DNA from: Homarus americanus
Lineage: Eukaryota; Arthropoda; Malacostraca; Decapoda; Nephropidae
Direction of reading: 5' to 3'
Assembly: GCF_018991925.1 (NCBI RefSeq)
Contig: NW_024725489.1
Coordinates: 5,647,614-5,711,613 of the forward strand
DNA: 64,000 bases
Every line of letters starts with the position of its first letter. The first letter of the stretch is position 1. A model generated the notes under the pieces. It searched no databases, had not been told where the DNA came from, and saw only the letters and a program-made list of their open reading frames with translations. Shown piece after piece: positions 56,905 to 64,000 of the stretch. A program made the translations under genes and the position numbers.

Positions 56905-56965
56905 CTCTGTCTGTCTCTCTGTCTGTCTGTTGTCTGTCTCTCTGTCTGTCTTTTTGTCTGTTTGT
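56905..56965. repeat. (CTGT)n-type microsatellite
   Basis: Imperfect CTGTCTGT run. Confidence 0.85.
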
Positions 56966-57009
56966 GAGTGTGTGTGTGTCTGTGTGTTTAAACAATACAG
57001 GTATACACT

Positions 57010-57680
57010 GTACCTGCACTTGTACCTGTATCTGTACCTGTACCTGTATCTGTACCCTATCGTGTACCTGTACCTGTATCTGCACCTGTATTTGCATCTG
57101 TACCTGTATCTGTATCTGTACTTGTATCTGTACCATCTGTACCTGTACCTGTATCTGTACTTGTTTCTGTATCTTTACCTGTACCTGTATATGTACTTGT
57201 ATCTGTACCTGTACTTGTATCTGTACCTGTACTTGTTTCTGTATCTTTACCTGTATCTGTACCTGTATCTGTACCTGTACTTGTACCTGTATCTGTACCT
57301 GTACTTGTATCTGTACCTGTATCTGTACTTGTTTCTGTATCTTTCACCTGTCACCTGTATCTGTACCTGTACTTGTATCTGTACCTGTACTTGTATCTGT
57401 ACCTATCTGTACTTGTATCTGTACTGTACTTGTATCTGTACTGTATCTGTACATGTACCTGTATCTGTACCTGTACTTGTTTCTGTATCTTTACCTGTAT
57501 CTGTACTTGTACTTGTATCTGTACCTGTATCTGTACCTGTACCTGTGTCTGTATCTGCACCTGTATCTGTAACTGTACCCGTATCTGTACCTGTACCTGG
57601 ACCTGTATCTGTACTTGTATCTGTACTTGCACTTGTATTTGTACTTGTACCTGTATCTGTACCTGTACTTGTATACCTCA
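57010..57680. repeat. Six-base-based minisatellite (ACCTGT/ATCTGT/ACTTGT)
   Basis: About 110 hexamers of the form A(C/T)(C/T)TGT in changing order, forming higher-order 18- and 24-base units. Because six is a multiple of three, many frames stay open on both strands; none is a gene. Confidence 0.95.
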
Positions 57681-57689
57681 GTCCAGGTA

Positions 57690-58004
57690 GAGTACAGGTG
57701 CAAAATGTCGGCCATCTTGTAAGCTGTGTCAGGTTAGTGCAATGCATATGAGGCTTAGTGAAGGCACTGGCCAGATGGTGTTGCCGGATACCTCACTTAA
57801 ACTGTCGTGTGTGTGTGTGTGTGTTTGTGTGTGTGTACGAGTGATGGTGATAGTCGTGGTTGGTATGGTGATAGAGAATAGGACACACACACACACAGAA
57901 AGATAGATAGCCACACACACACTCACGCACACACACACACACACAGAAAGACAGGCGTACTAAAGATATATAGAAAAGTAAATAGAGAAATCTGAAAACA
58001 GATT

Positions 58005-58035
<31 letters not shown>

Positions 58036-58156
58036 GTGGTGAGGGCAGATAATACACCTCAGGAAGTACTTATTATACCCTGACAAACCTGGAGGTGGAG
58101 GAAGAGGAGTGGAGGAGGAGGAAGAAGAGGAGTGGAGGAAGACGAGAGGAGGAGGA
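57690..58156. repeat. Cluster of (TG)n, (AC)n, (GA)n and GAGGAG runs
   Basis: (TG)n at 57808-57836, (AC)n near 57882-57945, (GA)n at 58006-58030, and purine-rich GGAGGA at 58093-58155. Confidence 0.85.
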
Positions 58157-58712
58157 TTTTTTTAGTTTAACAAATTTATTGGCAAAGCTTGGAGTACAGT
58201 TTGCCTATTGTGAGTAATTCAGTCAGGTCTTGACACTGAGGGTGGTATCACTTCTCACTGCCACGCAGGACAGAGGTTCATACACAGAGATATGCATCTT
58301 ATTCATTAACAGCTACATATGTATAGAGGTCAGATTCATGTGGTGATGTCACTGTTCACTGCCATGCAGGACAGAGGTTCATACACAAAGAAATACATCA
58401 TATTCATTAGCAGTATATATAGGTCAGATTCATGTGATGTGATGTCACTGTTCACTGCCACGCAGGACAGTGGTTCATATCCAGTAGAAGTCATATTTTA
58501 TTTGAAGACTAATCAGTGTGGGCCAGCAGCAAATTTGGGATAAACAGCAAGAATGTCCTCAAGCACCCCCGATTCAATGTAGTAATTACAAAGTTCATGA
58601 TACAATAAGTCAGGTGAATTGAAGTCTTTGACAGTGCCACATTCAATAATATAGTGTTCAAGTGTATGCTTTAAAGGTTTATCACAAAGTTTACATGCTG
58701 AGTGTTCCGGTA
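58157..58712 (-). mobile_element. 5'-truncated LINE fragment with zinc-knuckle C-terminus
   Basis: The minus strand from about 58712 to 58513 reads SACKLCDKPLKHTLEHYIIEC (a CxxC...H...C knuckle, type CKLCDKPLKHTLEH), then a tail ending PKFAAGPH and a stop at 58513. This cysteine-histidine knuckle near the end of ORF2 is typical of I/jockey-like LINEs. A 3' untranslated region with about three ~100-bp repeats (58250-58480) follows, ending in a T-run at 58157, the complement of a poly-A tail. Confidence 0.65.
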
Positions 58713-58719
58713 TGGAGAA

Positions 58720-59050
58720 GAGGGATGGAGAAGGAGATGCAAGGTGGAGGATGGGCGGTGGTCGCTGTTATAACCCATTTCCTCTCTCTCTCTCGGGTCA
58801 ATGAAAGCCACCAACCCACACTACCTCCACCTCCTCCTCGACCTCTCACCACCACCAATAATACCTTGAGTGGCATCCTATTACCTCACCCTCTCAGTGA
58901 CCTCTTCTGTCACTGGTCATCGGGGGGGGTGGGGGTCATTGTATATTTTTGGGTTTGTTTAGTTTATTATTGCTATTGAGGTCAAAGGTCATTGTTTGTT
59001 TAGTTCAGTCAACCCTGTGTTATTCCGTGCTGACTTGACGGGTGGATGTT
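58720..59050. other. Intronic stretch, nothing recognised
   Basis: Pyrimidine/CA-rich; contains a G-run at 58921-58936. No exon was recognised. Confidence 0.4.
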
Positions 59051-59059
59051 GTTGTTTTT

Positions 59060-59110
59060 GTTATTATTAATATTATTATTATTATTGATATTATTATTAT
59101 TACTATTATA

Positions 59111-59146
<36 letters not shown>

Positions 59147-59166
59147 GTTATTATTATTATTATTGA

Positions 59167-59203
<37 letters not shown>

Positions 59204-59232
59204 GTTATTATTATTATTATTATTATTAATAT
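59060..59232. repeat. (TTA)n microsatellite
   Basis: Long, mostly pure, with a few GTT and GATATT interruptions. Open on both strands by nature. Confidence 0.95.
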
Positions 59233-59480
59233 AGTAACAGGGAAGATATATATTTTTAGTGCTGACCTGTGGAGATTTGACGACATCCTCCTCCTCTTCC
59301 TTCTTCCTCTCCCCTCTTTGGTTCAGTGTTTGCTGGAGAGAATAACAATGCCAAGATAAATCAAGGAGTGGAGAGTGTGTCTGTGTGTGTGTAAACGTAA
59401 GCGACGTGATGAAACGGAGGAGGGAAGGAGGTGACCAGACTGGGAGGGAGTGATCATGTATGTATTTGAAAGGAGGGAAG

Positions 59481-59483
<3 letters not shown>

Positions 59484-59536
<53 letters not shown>
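59484..59536. repeat. (GA)n microsatellite
   Basis: About 26 pure GA units. Confidence 0.95.
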
Positions 59537-59537
<1 letters not shown>

Positions 59538-59539
59538 AT

Positions 59540-60450
59540 AACACAGGTAGGGAAGGTTTAAGGTAAATAAAGGTGTGTGTGTGTGTGTACAGGTAAGTGC
59601 TGGTCACCTGTATAAATAAATTAGTTGTCGTCATATTTGCTGTTGTTCCTTGTCCCAATATTTTGTACCTTTTAGTTGCATTAATGATCTATATAGTCAT
59701 GATGATTGTTATGCCATCACTCCTCTTTATCAAGATTCTGCCACTTGTCAGAATAAGAGGTGAGGCTTGATCATGATAGCATTGAGAAACACCCCTGCCA
59801 CTAGTGGTCACATCTATAAGCAGGGTAAACCTTATAACAATTTGTATCACCTCCCTCACGTTCTTAATAATAAGCCTCATGAACTTGAACTAAATGTGTT
59901 TCAGAGTGAGAAGAAATCATACACTGCATAAATTAGTACAGTATAATAAAATTAAAGAATTATATACAAGGGACATGTAAAGGAAAAACAATGAAATATT
60001 GAGAGCCACAGCCTAAATCAACCTAAGCCCTAGCATCAGCCTTGACTTGCCCTTGAACAATACAGAAAGTATTCACCACTTACCTCCACAATAATATCCT
60101 GAGTCCAGACCAACTGTCACACCAGCCAGGCACGTCTGCTTCTGCCCAGGTCTCCACCGGCTGAGTTAGTGACCAACACAGTGCTGATACCTTGTCTTCA
60201 ATTACACTACTATCTTATCTCACTAATACACAACATTAAACTGATTTATATAACACATACATATTATACAGTAATATTTTATACATATTAAACAATAATT
60301 ACATACAGGAACAAAGTAATATAAAACTATAGCCTTACCTACTGAACGAGCAGGGTAATTACCTCTGATCATGTAAGGAAATTACTTATAAATCCTAGAA
60401 ATATATACGGTGCTGCATAACATGATGATGATACTACTGCAATTATTACC
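59540..60450. other. Intronic stretch, nothing recognised
   Basis: AT-rich. No exon of the integrin gene or other coding sequence was recognised. Confidence 0.4.
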
Positions 60451-60514
60451 ACTATTTATAATACTCGTAATAATAATAATAATAATAACAAAAATAATAA
60501 TAATAATAGTTCTC

Positions 60515-60895
60515 AAGGGGTTAAGTCATAATCAAAAGGTTAAGTCATCGTACTCAAGAGGTTGAGACATCGTACTCAAGGGGTTAAGTCATCGTACTCA
60601 AGAGGTTGAGACATCGTACTCAAGGGGTTAAGTTATCGTACTCAAGGGGTTAAATCATCGTAATCAAGGGGTTAAGACATCGTACTCAAGGGGTTAATTC
60701 ATCGTACTTAAAGGGTTAACACATTGTAATCAAGGGTCAAGACATCGTACTCAAGGGGTTAAGTCATCGTACTCAAGGGGTTAAATCATTGTAATCAAGG
60801 GTTAAGACATCGTGCTCAAGGGGTTAAGACATCGTACTCAAGGGGTTAAATCATTGTAATCAAGGGTTAAGACATCGTGCTCAAGGGGTTAAGCA
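60515..60895. repeat. 22-bp minisatellite
   Basis: About 17 units of AAGTCATCGTACTCAAGGGG plus TT. Variants (AGACATCG, AAATCATTGTAATC) alternate, showing higher-order duplication. Confidence 0.92.
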
Positions 60896-61134
60896 TATAT
60901 GTCTGAGTAAAAAAAATTGAGACACTATGTATATATATGTATGTGTAATTTTTTTTTGAGACACACTGTATGTATGTATGTGTGTAACGACAGGTGATGC
61001 ACGCCAGCAGGTATGGTTAATTAATAATGGTCAGATGACCTTGAGGTAGGGGGTGTGGCTGGTTACCTGTGTGGGCCTTCGTCAGGTAGGTCGACTAATT
61101 AAGTTAATGTTGTCGCATGAACTGATTCCACTAA

Positions 61135-61622
61135 TTGTGTAACATATCCACATTACGTTAAGTCTTATATCCACATTACATGAAGTCTTATATCCACATT
61201 ACATGAAGTCTTATATCCACTTTACATGGTCTTATATCCACATTACATGAAGTCTTATATCCACATTACATGAAGTCTTATATCCACTTTACATGAAGTC
61301 TTATATCCACATTACATGGTCTTATATCCACATTACATGAAGTCTTATATCCACATTACATGAAGTCTTATATCCCAATACATGGTCTTATATCCACATT
61401 ACATGAAGTCTTATATCCAATTACATGTCTTATATCCACATTACATGAAGTCTTATATCCACATTACATGAAGTCTTATATCCACATTACGTCTTATATC
61501 CACATTGCATGAAGTCTTATATCCACATTACATGAAGTCTTATATCCACATTACATGAAGTCTTATATCCACATTACATGAAGTCTTATATCCACATTAC
61601 ATGAAGTCTTATATCCACTTTA
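61135..61622. repeat. 23-bp minisatellite
   Basis: About 21 units of TCTTATATCCACATTACATG plus AAG. Some units lack the GAAG or carry TTT for ATT. Confidence 0.93.
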
Positions 61623-61674
61623 CAATAATTAATTTAAATTAATTCTACCCCCACCGTATACATTAGTAGAGCAG

Positions 61675-61797
61675 AAGGGTGAGGAGGGGGAGAGGAAGAA
61701 GGAGAGAATGAGGAAGAGAAGAGAATGAGGAACGGAAGAAGAGGAGGGGGAGGAGGAAGAGAAGAGAGAAAGGAAAGAGGAAGGGAGGAGGAAGTGT
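61675..61797. repeat. Purine-rich GGAGGAAGA tract
   Basis: More than 120 bases almost purely purine on the plus strand. Confidence 0.85.
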
Positions 61798-61840
61798 GTG
61801 TGTAGAGAAATATTGACAGCTAATAACCGGAACAAGATAA

Positions 61841-61842
<2 letters not shown>

Positions 61843-61873
<31 letters not shown>
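61843..61873. repeat. (GT)n microsatellite
   Basis: About 15 GT units. Confidence 0.9.
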
Positions 61874-62084
61874 CAGGGTCAGTAGTGGTGGCCAGACTAC
61901 AAGTTACCGCCTTATTTAGTAACTCGTCTCGGCTGGTTACCCCACACACTCTCCCACGCTGGTCTGTGATGCTCTCCTTGTATGCTGTGTGCTTGTCTGT
62001 CTGTCTGTCTGTGTCTGTTTGTTTGTGTGTGTGTGTATATGAGTGGGAATTTATTTATGTAAGTGAGGGGCAGACGTGATATTA

Positions 62085-62147
<63 letters not shown>
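62085..62147. repeat. (GT)n microsatellite
   Basis: About 30 pure GT units. Confidence 0.95.
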
Positions 62148-62149
62148 AA

Positions 62150-62750
62150 GGTGCTCTTGTTAGCTCTAAAATGTGAATCTGTATTTGTTGTGGCAGTGTG
62201 TTTGTTTGGTAAATACGTTTGTTTGGCGACGTAGATAACTGATCGTCGGTGTAATTAACGGGAATAACTTGAACTCTCTTTGTTTACCTTGTCGTCACCC
62301 CTGATGATGGCCACGTTACGCACCTCACGGGTAAGGAAGGTGACAACATACCTCAGGAGTCTCGAGTCAGAAAATACCCCCAGAGATAACAGTTATAGTT
62401 GTTTGCCTCTAACACCACCCTCTCCCCCAACACCTCGGGCACTACAGCAGTCATCCTATAGTACCCGGCTGGTGAGAGGGTATGTGGCACCTCCTGAGAC
62501 TCGTGTAATGTAGCCCCCCCCTTTTTTTTTTTTAGTCTGTAAATTATTATTTTTTTTAAACTTTTTATTGTTTTAAATTAATTATATAAGGTATGTGCAG
62601 TAGATTAATCGTACGGGAGTTTAGTGTTGTGGTAATTATCGCTGCGTGTAGTAATGTAGTACAGTAATATGTTGAGAATTATCTTATTATAATTTGAAGG
62701 GCGATAATCAGACTACAGTTATCTATAATTATACCCTCATAACAATGCCT
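62150..62750. other. Intronic stretch, nothing recognised
   Basis: The open frame 62280-62513 does not resemble an integrin or other domain. A poly-T stretch follows at 62522-62560. Confidence 0.4.
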
Positions 62751-62753
62751 TCA

Positions 62754-62900
62754 CCAGGGGTCTGCAACCTTTATATCTCCTGCCACATGCGGTACAGAAT
62801 ATTTATATTTGAGGCCGGCATCAGAGCATCCAAAATGTGATGAGCGGTCGGCCAAGTTAATAAGATAAGATAAGATACGGCTGTTTGAACACTTGATGCA
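62754..62900. mobile_element. Possible hAT terminal fragment
   Basis: Begins CCAGGGGTCTGCAACCTT, the kind of terminus common in hAT/Charlie-like elements. The opposite terminus and a target-site duplication were not found. Confidence 0.3.
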
Positions 62901-63365
62901 GGAAACAACTAGAGTGGCGCTACACTCCTCATACGACGGCTGATAACACAACCACACGAGGGGAACGATAACACAATTAACCGACAGTTTTTGGGGATTC
63001 ATAGTAAAAAAAATGTTGTTGTCTGTATTAAATGGTTTTGTTTTAAGCAGACGAGGGCAGCCATATATACCTTGGTGACACACAGCTGGTTAACACTCAC
63101 ACAACTAGTCATTGTTGGACTTTTGGAAGGAAAAACAGTTGATCAGGTATTGAGGCAACAGTGTCACTGGGTCACCAAGAGCAACTACTGTACTATACCG
63201 CCCGCACCCGCACAACAGCACTTGTAGAAGCAGCTTTTACTAAATGTGATTCAGATTAAAAAATAAAATAAAATACATCCGTCTGGAACATCACTCGAGT
63301 CTCGGTAACCATTTCCTTAGTATTATTGAATATGAAACATAATTTTGTTTTTCATTAAGTACGCC
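62901..63365. other. Intronic stretch, nothing recognised
   Basis: No gene recognised on either strand. Confidence 0.4.
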
Positions 63366-63367
63366 AT

Positions 63368-63402
63368 CTAACCTAACCTAACCTAACCTAACCTAACCTA
63401 TT
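63368..63402. repeat. CCTAA telomere-type short array
   Basis: About seven pure CTAAC units (TTAGG on the other strand). Confidence 0.9.
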
Positions 63403-63614
63403 CTCTTACCTTTGCCATTCCCTAACCTCCCCCTTCCTGTCCTTTAACCCCCATCTTTACCTTTCCTTCATCTCTTCCCATCCCCCCTTACCTTCCCATG
63501 TCCCTGCCTTTTGACCGTTTCTTCCTCCTCCCCATCTCCGGACGTATGCAAATTAGGTCTGTACAATGACTCAGTTCGGTAACGTCGCTAACTTTTTTTT
63601 CTTTTAGTAAATTG

Positions 63615-64000
63615 CTATAGATAATGACCCCTCTACCTCCCCTCCCTCCCTCCTTCCCCTTGTACCCCTTACCTTCCTTCCCTTGTGTCTCTTCCTTCCC
63701 CCCTTGTACCTCTTCCTTCCCCTTGTACCTCTTCCTTCCCCTTGTATCCCTTCCTTCCCCTTGTACCCCTTCATTCCTTCCCCTTGAACCTCTTCCTTCC
63801 TTCCCCTTATACCTCTTCCTTCCTTCCCCTTGAACCTCTTCCTTCCTTCCTTATACCCCTTCCTTCCTTCCCTTGAACCTCTTCCTTCCTTCCCCTTGAC
63901 CCTTCATTCTTCCCTTGTGCCTCTTCCTTCCTGCCCCTTGTACCTTACCTTCCTTCCCCTTTGTACCTCTTCCTTCCCCTTGCACTCTTCCTTCCCCTTT
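63615..64000. repeat. Pyrimidine-rich ~22-bp minisatellite reaching the window edge
   Basis: Units of CTTCCTTCCCCTTGTACCTC with variants (TTGAACCTC, TTATACC) continue to the last base. Open frames here are artefacts. Confidence 0.92.

Noticed and set aside
56877..57751. Overlapping frames of up to 273 residues on both strands
   Set aside because: All come from the hexamer-based minisatellite and its flanks.
62280..62513. 77-residue frame as a second integrin exon
   Set aside because: No FG-GAP pattern, and splice sites and phase do not match the donor at 53398.

Overview
This is a eukaryotic window and almost certainly arthropod; a decapod crustacean is my best guess. The evidence is spliceosomal genes with GT-AG introns, several CR1/L2-type LINE families, pogo/Tigger, hAT-like and mariner-like DNA transposons, very dense micro- and minisatellites, and many short TTAGG/CCTAA tracts (the arthropod telomere motif). 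No prokaryotic or viral gene was recognised.

Layout. Bases 1-4.2 kb hold the 3' part of a gene for a large orphan protein built from a 7-residue repeat, a Lys/Glu-rich helical region and a 21-residue repeat. Bases 4.2-14.5 kb are transposon-rich: an LTR-like block, LINE fragments, and a long foldback element at 10.7-12.6 kb carrying a younger Tigger-type MITE. Bases 14.6-16.1 kb encode a full-length HSPBAP1-like JmjC protein in one exon. Bases 16.9-27.2 kb carry a four-exon leucine-rich-repeat gene (560 aa when spliced); its second intron holds a ~5 kb, 35-bp VNTR and a hAT-type insertion with a perfect 8-bp target-site duplication (TSD). Bases 27.2-34 kb show no gene. Bases 34-40.2 kb hold a mariner-like MITE and three LINE copies, one with an almost continuous reverse-transcriptase frame. 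Bases 40.28-42.97 kb are a structurally complete Tigger transposon with intact TIRs, a TA TSD and an uninterrupted DD32D transposase. Bases 43-53 kb hold a small foldback MITE with an 8-bp TSD, LINE pieces and minisatellites. At 53.24-53.40 kb is the signal-peptide exon of an integrin alpha subunit; the rest of the window appears to be its first intron, packed with different minisatellites.

The host genes are unrelated in function: a probable 2-oxoglutarate oxygenase, an LRR scaffold protein, an integrin receptor subunit and an orphan repeat protein. No operon-like or defence-like system was found. The best candidates for something undescribed are the two-repeat orphan protein at 1-4.2 kb and the nested foldback/MITE structure at 10.7-12.6 kb. 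Many minisatellites contain irregular 1-3 base indels, which may be real or long-read consensus error, and this affects the reading of the orphan gene.
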